Shown here piece by piece: positions 1 through 6,960 of a stretch of DNA of 12,053 bases. The notes beneath the pieces were generated by a model. It was not told the origin of the DNA. It worked only from the letters and a program-made list of their open reading frames with translations, and made no database searches. Origin of the DNA: RUG806 sp963624415 (lineage in GTDB: Bacteria > Bacillota > Clostridia > Oscillospirales > Acutalibacteraceae); assembly GCA_963624415.1 (NCBI GenBank), contig CAVFPQ010000070.1, positions 1 through 12,053 on the forward strand. Direction: 5' to 3'. Made by a program: the position numbers and the translations under genes. Positions within the stretch are counted from its first letter, which is position 1; each line of letters opens with the position of its first letter.

Positions 1-10
1 AAAAAACACC

Positions 11-42
11 GAAAAATTGCGAAAAATGGCTGTTTTTACCGC
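11..42 (-). terminator. Possible weak terminator for the mutS-mutL-miaA unit
   Basis: Read on the minus strand, GCG-gt-AAAAA pairs with TTTTT-CGC across a 6-nt loop (positions 42 to 19) and is followed by AATTTTTC. The stem has a 2-nt bulge and only three G-C pairs, so it is a poor intrinsic terminator. It lies about 125 nt after the miaA stop. On the plus strand the same hairpin is followed by TTTTTC, so it might equally serve a convergent gene outside the window. Confidence 0.25.
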
Positions 43-103
43 TTTTTCATTCTTTTAGAGAATTATAAACAGAAATATCTTAGTTTTTAGAAGTGCCCAA
101 TTT

Positions 104-161
104 CGGAAGTCCTGCAGACTCGGATTGTAGGCTGCGCCTCTTGCGAAACATCCCCGGTCCC
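104..161. repeat. Dispersed palindromic repeat, degenerate copy
   Basis: The stretch contains CGGAAGTCCTGCAGACTCGG (imperfect palindrome, 104-123), then GGATTGTA (122-129), then TTGCGAAA and CCCCGGTCCC (152-161). The same modules recur near 3245-3283, 8496-8535 and 11783-11834. In this copy the right arm of the palindrome (AGACTC) has decayed from GGACTT. Confidence 0.6.
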
Positions 162-168
162 TGTTTTA

Positions 169-1176
169 TCAGGCATCAAACGGTGATTTCTTGCTGTCGC
201 TTAACGGAAAAAGCTTTTTGAACTTGCCGCTGTCGAGAATGATTTTCATGGCTTCGTCTATCGGTGTCTCGCCGTAACCCAGACAGTCAACGACTATTCT
301 GTTTACATCATTTCTGTGGCGGTACCATGTGAGCTGTCTTTTGGCGTAGCGTCTTGTTGAAAGTCTGAGTGCGTCAAGTGCCTCTATCAGTGACTGCTCG
401 CCCTTGATATAGGGTTCAAGCTCTTTATAACCGATGGCGGCGGATGCTGTGGAAGTGCCGTTGAGATTGATAAACTCTCTCGCTTCTTCTATAAGTCCGC
501 TTTCAACCATTTTGTCGACACGCTTGTCAATTCTCTCGTAAAGTATGCCTCTGTCGTTATATTCTATTGAAATATAAACGGGATCAAAGGGGCCTTCGAA
601 GCCTGCCTGGCGTTCACGGCGAACGGACGGTTTTTCACCTGTAAGATAATATATTTCAAGTGCTCTGATAACTCTTTTTACGTTGTTTCTGTGTACGGTT
701 TCGGCGTACTCGGGGTCAATTGCCTTAAGCTCATTATAAAGCGGCACTATGCCCTCTGCATCCTTGCGGGCAATCAGCTTTTCACGAACGGAAGTGTCCT
801 CCGGCTCATCCTCGAACTTCATGCCCATAAGAAGTGAATCAACATAAAGTCCCGTGCCGCCGCATACAACGGGGAGCTTTCCTCGGGCGTATATATCCTT
901 TAATATTGGAGTTGCGTCCTCCACATACTGTTTTACGGAATAATTTTTGTCAACGGGAACAAATCCTATAAGGTGATGCGGAATACCGGCACACTCTGCC
1001 TTGGTGGGCTTTGCTGTCGCAATATCCATTCCCTCATAGACCTGCATTGAGTCGGCGGAGACTACTTCTCCGTAAAGATTTTTGCATATTTCGACTGCAA
1101 GTGATGTTTTGCCTGCCGCCGTTGCGCCGACTATTGCAACCACCGGTATTTTTTTGCTGATTGTCTTGTCTGCCAT
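169..1176 (-). CDS. miaA: tRNA dimethylallyltransferase MiaA
   Basis: This 335-aa protein transfers a dimethylallyl group from DMAPP to N6 of A37 in tRNAs that read UNN codons, giving i6A. The N-terminal P-loop is GATAAGKT (residues 17-24). The family block ADSMQVY (41-47) holds the conserved Asp42, and MDIATAKPT (50-58) and GGTGLY (106-111) follow. The C-terminal signature RYAKRQLTWYR (276-286) is intact, and the length is normal for the family. The ATG directly follows the mutL stop codon (TAAATG, no gap), and its Shine-Dalgarno GGGAGA lies inside the last codons of mutL, which suggests translational coupling. The product is the substrate-maker for MiaB, encoded upstream in the same cluster. 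Confidence 0.97.
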   Translation of the reverse strand: MADKTISKKIPVVAIVGATAAGKTSLAVEICKNLYGEVVSADSMQVYEGMDIATAKPTKAECAGIPHHLIGFVPVDKNYSVKQYVEDATPILKDIYARGKLPVVCGGTGLYVDSLLMGMKFEDEPEDTSVREKLIARKDAEGIVPLYNELKAIDPEYAETVHRNNVKRVIRALEIYYLTGEKPSVRRERQAGFEGPFDPVYISIEYNDRGILYERIDKRVDKMVESGLIEEAREFINLNGTSTASAAIGYKELEPYIKGEQSLIEALDALRLSTRRYAKRQLTWYRHRNDVNRIVVDCLGYGETPIDEAMKIILDSGKFKKLFPLSDSKKSPFDA

Positions 1177-3174
1177 TTATATTCTCCCAAACTGCTTTTC
1201 TATTTCGTGCTTTGAAAGCTCATACATGACCGGTCTGCCGTGCGGACAGTATCTGATTGAGTCATCGCTGAGCAGTAATTTTACAAATTCATACATTTCA
1301 AGGGGCTTTAATTCGTCGCCCGCTTTTATGGCGGCTCTGCATGCGGTGGAGTCAAGAATCCACTCCAGCTTTTCGGGGAATGCCCTTGTGTTCCCCTTTT
1401 GCAGCTGGCCCGCAAGCTCCTGAACCAGAGAGGCTACATCCTCTTTTATAAGCTCAACAGGGCACTCTCTTACGGCTACCGCACCGTCGCCGAAGTCCTC
1501 GATAAGATATCCGGCTTTTTCGAAAACATTAAGATTTTCGATTACTGCGGCATATTCGGATGCCGAGAGCGTTACGGATACAGGCGACAAAAGCACCTGT
1601 GAAAAGCTTTCGCCCGTGTTCTTTTGGGCTGAAATGCGATTGAAAATCATTCTTTCGTGTGCGGCGTGCTTGTCGATTATAAGAAGCTTTGTGCCGCGTT
1701 CGACAAGAATATATGTTTTGAAAACCTCGCCCACAATGCGAAAGTCTTCGGGTGTGTCTTTTTTGGGTTCGTCTGCCGTGACGGTGATTTCGGGCTTTGT
1801 GTCTTCGGGTTCATCGTCAACGGTTATGTTTATATTTGCCGATTTTTTCCACGGAACATTATAGCCCGTGTCCTCGGAAATTTTTCGCTCGCCGTCGGAC
1901 TTTATGGGATCAACCGCACTGTCGTTAAAAATCAGCGGTGATCTGAAATCCGTTTTGGGTACACCTGCGGGCGGTGTGTGAATTGCAGGTGGTGTAAACT
2001 GCGTTTTTGCCGTTTCGATTTTCGGCTCTTCTTTTTCGTGGAAAGCCGTCTCAGGGCGATAGATATTGTTATTTGTACTCTGTACCGGTGCGGTTTTTAT
2101 CGGAGCGAATGTCATCTGCTTCGGAATATCCTCAACCGGTGCCAGGATATCGTCGTTTTTGAGCTTTATCTCGGGGCGTGCCGTGTCGCCCTTTGTGAGT
2201 GCGCTTTTTGCGGCGTAATAGACAACATGGAAAATGTTCGATTCATCCGAAAAGCGTATTTCCGTTTTAGCCGGGTGAACGTTTACATCCGTTTTTTCGG
2301 CATCGAGCGTTACGCTTAAAAAGCACATCGGAAATTTGCCGACCATAATTGAATTTTTATATGCTTCATCGAGAGCCGGAACAGCCGCAGGAATACGGAC
2401 ACTTCTGCCGTTTACGAAGAAATACTGCATATTTCTGTTTGGACGGTTATTAAGCGGCTTTGAGATAAATCCGTGTATGTCAATGCCGTTTGCCGAATAA
2501 TCGCACGGCAGAAGGGCATCGAAAACCGCCTTGCCGAAAAGGGCATATACCGTGTCTTTGAGTGAGCCGTTTCCGGGGGAAGACAGCGTTTTCTTGCCGT
2601 CCCGAATAAGCGAAAAACGAACCTCGGGGTGCGCAAGTGCCGTTCTTGTGACAACATCGGCAACCGCAGTGCCCTCGGTGACATCCTTTTTAAGGAATTT
2701 CATTCTCGCCGGGGTATTATAGAACAGGTCACGCACCGTTATGGTAGTGCCGAGCGGACACCCGGCAGGTGTAACTTCGCCGCCTTCTCCGCCTTCGACC
2801 GTATACACAACGCCGTTTTCGCTGTCGGCACTGTGGGTTAAGAGAGTGAGTCTTGACACAGCCGCAATTGACGGGAGTGCCTCGCCTCTGAAGCCCAATG
2901 TAAAAATGGAATTAAGGTCATCGGCGGTGCTTATCTTGCTTGTTGCGTGGCTGATAAATGCCGTTCTGACATCCTCGGATGATATGCCGCAGCCGTCATC
3001 GGTGACACGTATATATCGTATTCCGCCGTTCTGTATTTCTACGGCGACGCTTTTCGCACCTGCGTCAACCGAGTTTTCGACAAGCTCTTTTACAACAGAT
3101 GCGGGTCTTTCGACAACCTCGCCTGCGGCTATAAGCTCGGCAATGTTTTTCGGTAAAACGTTTATTTTCGGCAT
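1177..3174 (-). CDS. mutL: DNA mismatch repair protein MutL
   Basis: This 665-aa MutL couples mismatch recognition by MutS to strand incision and removal. The N-terminal GHKL ATPase is complete: IAAGEVVERPASVVKELVEN with catalytic Glu33, DDGCGI (59-64), TSK (78-80), GFRGEAL (94-100) and VNVHPAKTE (297-305). A Pro/Thr/Glu-rich linker covers about 330-475. The C-terminal dimerisation/endonuclease domain carries DKHAAHER (501-508), ACR (611-613) and CPHGRP (643-648), so it belongs to the nicking MutL type found in bacteria without MutH. The first motif departs from the usual DQHA-x2-E-x4-E: Lys replaces Gln502 and Asn512 replaces the last Glu. Upstream of the ATG, GGTGATC matches the outer part of the anti-Shine-Dalgarno sequence. 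A 142-nt repeat-bearing gap separates it from mutS. Confidence 0.97.
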   Translation of the reverse strand: MPKINVLPKNIAELIAAGEVVERPASVVKELVENSVDAGAKSVAVEIQNGGIRYIRVTDDGCGISSEDVRTAFISHATSKISTADDLNSIFTLGFRGEALPSIAAVSRLTLLTHSADSENGVVYTVEGGEGGEVTPAGCPLGTTITVRDLFYNTPARMKFLKKDVTEGTAVADVVTRTALAHPEVRFSLIRDGKKTLSSPGNGSLKDTVYALFGKAVFDALLPCDYSANGIDIHGFISKPLNNRPNRNMQYFFVNGRSVRIPAAVPALDEAYKNSIMVGKFPMCFLSVTLDAEKTDVNVHPAKTEIRFSDESNIFHVVYYAAKSALTKGDTARPEIKLKNDDILAPVEDIPKQMTFAPIKTAPVQSTNNNIYRPETAFHEKEEPKIETAKTQFTPPAIHTPPAGVPKTDFRSPLIFNDSAVDPIKSDGERKISEDTGYNVPWKKSANINITVDDEPEDTKPEITVTADEPKKDTPEDFRIVGEVFKTYILVERGTKLLIIDKHAAHERMIFNRISAQKNTGESFSQVLLSPVSVTLSASEYAAVIENLNVFEKAGYLIEDFGDGAVAVRECPVELIKEDVASLVQELAGQLQKGNTRAFPEKLEWILDSTACRAAIKAGDELKPLEMYEFVKLLLSDDSIRYCPHGRPVMYELSKHEIEKQFGRI

Positions 3175-3316
3175 AAGATCACCACACTTTACAATTAATA
3201 ATTAACAATTTCGGAACAATGCAGAATGCAGAATGCATAATGTCGGAAGGCATGCAGTGTCTTCCTTAGCTCCCCCCGGTCCCTTATATATTTCCGACCA
3301 CCGGCCACTGAGCACT
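3175..3316. repeat. mutS-mutL intergenic region with dispersed palindromic repeat
   Basis: The gap holds an AT-rich ATTAATAATTAA stretch (about 3193-3206), TTTCGGAA, then heptamers AATGCAG, AATGCAG and AATGCAT (3218-3238). TCGGAAG opens a hairpin with arms GGAAG (3245-3249) and CTTCC (3261-3265), and CCCCGGTCCC follows at 3274-3283. Read on the minus strand the module order is GGGACCGGGG, hairpin, CTTCCGACATT, as in the copy near 8496-8535. No T-run follows the hairpin, so it does not look like an intrinsic terminator, and mutS and mutL may still be cotranscribed. Confidence 0.65.
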
Positions 3317-5926
3317 TTACTTTTCCGCAAGTGATTTCAGTTCATAGAGCAGATTGAGTGCCTCAATCGGGGTCAGTGTGTTAACGTCAATGTCACGAAG
3401 TCTCTGTTCGACCTTGCTTTGTGCCATCGAGAACAGCCCCAGCTGATCGGAATCGATTTCGGGTGCCTTCTTTTTCGGCACGTTTTCGGGAGAAGCGGAA
3501 TGCTCCTCAAGATTTTTGAGTATCGTCTTAGCTCGGCTTACAACACTCTGCGGAATGCCCGACAGCTTTGCGACCTCTATGCCATAGCTGCCGTCCGCCG
3601 GGCCTCTGACAATTCTGCGGAGGAATGTTATGTCGTCCCCACGCTTTTTTACGGATGTATTATAGTTCTTCACGCCGGGGATTTCGCCCTCGGCATCGGT
3701 TAATTCATGGTAATGTGTTGCAAACAGTGTCTTTGCGCCGATTTTCTTTTTGTCGGTGACATATTCGAGAACGGCTCTTGCAATGCTCATGCCGTCAAAT
3801 GTGGAAGTACCTCTGCCGATTTCATCGAGGATTATAAGGCTTCTCGGCCCGGCGGATGAGAGAATGCGTGAAACATCCGTCATCTCGGTCATAAATGTTG
3901 ACTGCCCTGCCGCCAGGTCATCCGAAGCGCCGACACGTGTAAAAATGCTGTCGACAATGCCTATACTCGCACTCGCCGCCGGCACAAATGAACCCATCTG
4001 AGCCATAACGACTATTACGGCAACCTGCCGCATATATGTGGATTTACCTGCCATATTGGGGCCTGTGATAATCGCCGTGCGGTTTTCGTCACCGTCAAGG
4101 TGTGTATCATTCGGAACAAACGGCGCACCGTCAAGATATTTTTCGACAACGGGGTGTCTGCCGCTCTTTATATCGATAACATCCGAATTATCAACATCGG
4201 GACGGACATATCCGTTTTCACTCGCCACAAAAGCGAGAGAACACAACACATCAAGCACCGCCAGAGCAGAAGCCGTGCCTCTTATACGAAGCTGTTCTGT
4301 CGCCACGCAGTCACGGACAGCGGAGAAAAGCTCGTATTCAAGCTTTGTAATTCTGTCCTGCGCACCGAGAACCTTTGCCTCAAGGTCTTTAAGCTCGGGT
4401 GTTATGTATCGTTCGCAGTTTGCAAGCGTCTGTTTGCGTATATAGTTTTCGGGAACAAGATCCCGATAGGAATTTAGCACTTCGATATAGTAGCCGAACA
4501 CTCTGTTGTAGCCTATACGAAGCTTTTTTATGCCGGTTTTCTCCTGCTCCGCTTTTTCGGTCTCGGCAAGAAAATCCTTGCCGCCGCTGACTATTCCCCT
4601 TAGTTCGTCAAGCTCTTTGCTGCACCCCGGTCTTATCATGCCGCCCTCACGCACCGAAAACGGAGGCTCGTCGACAATTGAGGCATCTATTGTTTTTCGG
4701 ACATCCTCCATAGTATCGATTGACTCGTATATTTTCTGAAGAAATCTGCTCTTTGTGTCTTTGAGGAAGTCTTTTATCTCGGGGAGCATTTCAAGCGTCT
4801 GAGAGAGAGAACGAAGCTCTTTGGCGTTTGCCGTGCCGTAAACGATACGTGTTATCATTCGCTCCATATCGTTTACAAGTGAGAGTCGCTCCGTCAGTTC
4901 ACTGCGAAGAACGGTGTTGTTGAAAAGCTCTTCAACAGCGTCAAGACGGTTGTTTATCGCCGATACTCTTATGAGCGGCTGGCGAATCCATTCGCTCATT
5001 TTACGCTTGCCCATAGAGGTTTTTGTCTTATCGAGAACCCACAGAAGCGAGCCCTTTTTCTCCCGTCGGCGTTCGCTTTCGAGAATTTCGAGATTGCGAA
5101 GCGCGGCGGCATCGAGTGACAGAAATCTGCTTTCGGTATAAAGCGTTATTTCGGTTATGTTATCAAGATTGTTTTTCTGTGTTTCGTAGAGATATTTAAG
5201 TGTCTGTCCCAATGAGCATATTGCGCATTCAAGTCCGCCGAGCCCTAACTCATGCACCGTTTTTTTGAAGTGATTTTCGATTACACCCGTGCATTCGTTA
5301 AAGTCGAACTCATCATCACCGAGAACGTTAGCGGAGACACTGCATGCTCTTTCGATAAACGTTGTGAGTGTTTTTTCGGAGGAAGCCGTTTCGTTAAGAA
5401 TAATCTCGGCGGGATTAAAACGGGCAATTTCGTTTATAATTCTGTCGCCCGGTCTGTCGCCCGATATTTCACCGACATAAAGCTGACCGGTAGATACATC
5501 GCAGAAGCTGAGCCCCACACGGGATTTGTCATAATAAACGCAGGACAAAAAGTTATTTTTGGTGTCGTCAAGCATAACGCTCTCGGTAACCGTCCCGGGA
5601 GTTATGACTCTTACAACATCCCTTGCGACTATGCCCTTTGCCTTTGCGGGGTCTTCGGTCTGCTCGCATACGGCGACACGGTAACCCTTCTGAACAAGTC
5701 GGGCTATGTATCCCTCGGCGGCATGAAACGGTATGCCGCACATCGGAGCACGTTCCTCCCGTCCGCAGTCCTTGCCGGTCAGAACAAGCTCAAGCTCCTT
5801 TGACGCTGTGACGGCATCGTCGAAAAACATCTCATAAAAATCGCCCAGTCGGTAAAAAAGAATGGCATCTTTATAATTCTCTTTGACTTTAAGGTATTGC
5901 TTCATCATCGGAGTAAATTCCGACAT
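3317..5926 (-). CDS. mutS: DNA mismatch repair protein MutS
   Basis: This 869-aa MutS is the mismatch sensor that recruits MutL. GDFYE near the N-terminus supplies the Phe-x-Glu mismatch-reading motif (Phe30, Glu32). The core and lever domains are followed by the ABC-type ATPase: Walker A GPNMAGKST (622-630), STFMTEM (676-682), Walker B LIILDEIGRGTSTFDG (697-712) and ATHYHEL (736-742). The tail holds QLGLF (828-832), a likely sliding-clamp-binding motif. The start chosen is the ATG at 5926, because GGAAGG (5936-5941) sits 9 nt upstream and the protein then begins like other MutS proteins (MSEFTPMMKQY). An upstream in-frame ATG at 5959 adds 11 atypical residues and has no Shine-Dalgarno. No clear promoter is seen immediately upstream; the repeat region begins about 50 nt before the start. 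Confidence 0.97.
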   Translation of the reverse strand: MSEFTPMMKQYLKVKENYKDAILFYRLGDFYEMFFDDAVTASKELELVLTGKDCGREERAPMCGIPFHAAEGYIARLVQKGYRVAVCEQTEDPAKAKGIVARDVVRVITPGTVTESVMLDDTKNNFLSCVYYDKSRVGLSFCDVSTGQLYVGEISGDRPGDRIINEIARFNPAEIILNETASSEKTLTTFIERACSVSANVLGDDEFDFNECTGVIENHFKKTVHELGLGGLECAICSLGQTLKYLYETQKNNLDNITEITLYTESRFLSLDAAALRNLEILESERRREKKGSLLWVLDKTKTSMGKRKMSEWIRQPLIRVSAINNRLDAVEELFNNTVLRSELTERLSLVNDMERMITRIVYGTANAKELRSLSQTLEMLPEIKDFLKDTKSRFLQKIYESIDTMEDVRKTIDASIVDEPPFSVREGGMIRPGCSKELDELRGIVSGGKDFLAETEKAEQEKTGIKKLRIGYNRVFGYYIEVLNSYRDLVPENYIRKQTLANCERYITPELKDLEAKVLGAQDRITKLEYELFSAVRDCVATEQLRIRGTASALAVLDVLCSLAFVASENGYVRPDVDNSDVIDIKSGRHPVVEKYLDGAPFVPNDTHLDGDENRTAIITGPNMAGKSTYMRQVAVIVVMAQMGSFVPAASASIGIVDSIFTRVGASDDLAAGQSTFMTEMTDVSRILSSAGPRSLIILDEIGRGTSTFDGMSIARAVLEYVTDKKKIGAKTLFATHYHELTDAEGEIPGVKNYNTSVKKRGDDITFLRRIVRGPADGSYGIEVAKLSGIPQSVVSRAKTILKNLEEHSASPENVPKKKAPEIDSDQLGLFSMAQSKVEQRLRDIDVNTLTPIEALNLLYELKSLAEK

Positions 5927-6025
5927 TCTTTTCATCCTTCCCGAGCAAAACAAGCTCATTTTTTATAATTCACAGCGCATAATGCAGAATGCAGAATGCA
6001 GAATGTAGAATGCATAATGCATAAT

Positions 6026-6136
6026 GGAGGAAAACGCTTTGCGTTTTGGATTGTAAAGCTCCGCGAAAAATTAAATTCGTCAAAAAACTATTTGCTTTAA
6101 TGTCTGCGAAGCTTATAAATCAAGTCCGTAGGACTT
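6026..6136 (+). repeat. 111-nt double-palindrome unit, copy A
   Basis: The unit begins GGAGG, then the perfect palindrome AAAACGCTTTGCGTTTT (7-bp arms, 3-nt loop), GGATTGTA, CTCC, GCGAAAAATT, and ends with the perfect palindrome AAGTCCGTAGGACTT at 6122-6136 (6-bp arms, 3-nt loop). GGAG at the start can pair with the CTCC at 6059-6062, enclosing the first hairpin. Strand is arbitrary. Confidence 0.88.
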
Positions 6137-6199
6137 TGATAATGTAGAATGCATAATGCATAATGTAGAATGCATAATGTAGAATGCATAATGCATAAT

Positions 6200-6310
6200 G
6201 GAGGAAAACGCTTTGCGTTTTGGATTATAATGCTCCGCGAAAAATTAAATTCGTCAAAAAAACATTTGCTTTAGTGTCTGCGAAGCTTATAAATCAAGTC
6301 CGTAGGACTT
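6200..6310 (+). repeat. 111-nt double-palindrome unit, copy B
   Basis: This unit has the same length as copy A and starts 174 nt after it. By eye it differs at five positions (about 95% identity). Both palindromes are unchanged, so all the differences fall between them. The second palindrome is at 6296-6310. Confidence 0.88.
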
Positions 6311-6380
6311 TGATAATGCAGAATGTAGAATGCATAATGCATAATGCAGAATGCATAATGCATAATGTAGAATGCAGAAT

Positions 6381-6475
6381 GAAGGAAAACGCTTTGCGTT
6401 TTGGATTNNNNNNNNNNNNNNNNNNNNNNNNNNNNNNNNNNNNTGCGAAGCTTATAAATCAAGTCCGTAGGACTT
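6381..6475 (+). repeat. 111-nt double-palindrome unit, copy C, interrupted by an assembly gap
   Basis: The left end, with GAAGG and the first palindrome (6386-6402), and the right end, with the second palindrome (6461-6475), match copies A and B. The middle is replaced by N. In copies A and B the missing interval is 52 nt, whereas the N run is 36, so the gap length is probably a scaffolding estimate. Confidence 0.8.
6408..6443. other. Run of 36 undetermined bases
   Basis: All bases are n. The run lies inside a repeat unit with near-identical neighbours, where short-read assemblers typically break. Real content is probably a third copy of the interval seen at 6052-6103 and 6226-6277. Confidence 1.
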
Positions 6476-6513
6476 CCGACATTCTTAATTGTGCATTCTT
6501 AATTATACATTGA

Positions 6514-6927
6514 TCAGCCGCATCCGCCGCAGGTGCTGCAAGAACCCGTGCAGCCGCCTTCTTCCGGCTGAGGCTCGCATGTTGCGGGGTCTTCGCCGTT
6601 TACGCAGAGGGACAGAATATTGATAATGTAGTTCATCATATCGTCAACGCCCTGCTTTGCTTCTTCGAATTTACGCATATTCGTGTTGAGCATTATGCTG
6701 CCGTAAATCTCTCTGAATTCGCCGTCAAGCTGCTCAAGCTTTGCGTTGTCGGGAGTCTCTTTTTCGGACTCGTTTTTATAGTTCATCTGAATAAGATTAA
6801 GCTTGCCGATGAGGGCGTTAAGCTCGGTGTCGTCGTCGTTTGCCTTGCGAGCGTTTACAAAGGCGAGATATCTTTCATCCTGCTGAATTGCCGCGCCCAG
6901 ATCTCTTGTAAGTTTAATAATGTCCAT
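6514..6927 (-). CDS. YlbF/YmcA-family regulator with cysteine-rich tail
   Basis: This 137-aa protein has a helical YlbF-type body: residues 1-107, rich in charged amphipathic helices, with the family-like stretch NTNMRKFEEAKQGVDDMMNYI. The tail holds six cysteines: C108, C117 and the cluster C126-x3-C130-x2-C133-x2-C136. In Bacillus subtilis, YmcA and YlbF (RicA, RicF) act with YaaT (RicT) in a complex that carries Fe-S clusters and affects RNase Y, sporulation and competence. A similar metal-binding role for this tail is inference. The ATG has GGAG 8 nt upstream and lies 33 nt after miaB, matching the conserved miaB-ymcA-mutS-mutL order. Whether it is the YmcA or the YlbF orthologue cannot be decided by eye, so no symbol is given. 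Confidence 0.88.
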   Translation of the reverse strand: MDIIKLTRDLGAAIQQDERYLAFVNARKANDDDTELNALIGKLNLIQMNYKNESEKETPDNAKLEQLDGEFREIYGSIMLNTNMRKFEEAKQGVDDMMNYIINILSLCVNGEDPATCEPQPEEGGCTGSCSTCGGCG

Positions 6928-6960
6928 GTGTTTACTCCGTTCGTTTTTCGTATTTGAAAT

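Larger units (their letters stand above)
1..168. other. Intergenic region after miaA
   Basis: No gene is visible in this stretch downstream of miaA. It contains a member of the window's dispersed palindrome family (104-161) and an A/T-rich region at 1-60 with a weak hairpin. No hfq gene, which often follows miaA in Firmicutes, is visible before the window ends. Confidence 0.7.
5960..6513. repeat. Repeat region: heptamer arrays alternating with 111-nt double-palindrome units
   Basis: No gene is supported here. Degenerate heptamers of the form AATG(C/T)A(G/T) run in blocks at 5981-6022 (6 units), 6141-6196 (8 units) and 6315-6377 (9 units). Each block is followed by a copy of a 111-nt unit containing two perfect palindromes. 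After the third copy the heptamers reverse strand (CATTCTT, AATTGTG, CATTCTT up to 6513), so the block is bounded by oppositely oriented heptamers. An N run of 36 bases interrupts the third copy. The region separates the ylbF-family gene from mutS and would be transcribed if the two are cotranscribed. Confidence 0.9.

Noticed and set aside
1657..1941. Plus-strand frames opposite mutL and mutS
   Set aside because: They are antisense shadows of strongly conserved genes, with no family resemblance and no ribosome binding sites.
3243..3283. Hairpin between mutS and mutL as an intrinsic terminator
   Set aside because: The stem is short and no T-run follows on the minus strand; the modules match the dispersed repeat family instead.
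5927..5959. Upstream ATG at 5959 as the mutS start
   Set aside because: It has no Shine-Dalgarno and adds a non-conserved 11-residue leader; GGAAGG is correctly placed for the ATG at 5926.
6271..6462. Minus-strand frame in the same repeats
   Set aside because: Its content comes wholly from heptamers and N bases, so it is not a gene.
6220..6513. Open frame on the plus strand translating to repeated MHNAEC-like units
   Set aside because: It is a translation of the heptamer arrays and a palindromic unit and runs through the N gap. There is no Shine-Dalgarno and no protein-like composition.
5960..6513. Possible CRISPR array
   Set aside because: The units are 111 nt and the intervals consist of more repeats rather than unique spacers. 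No cas genes are nearby.
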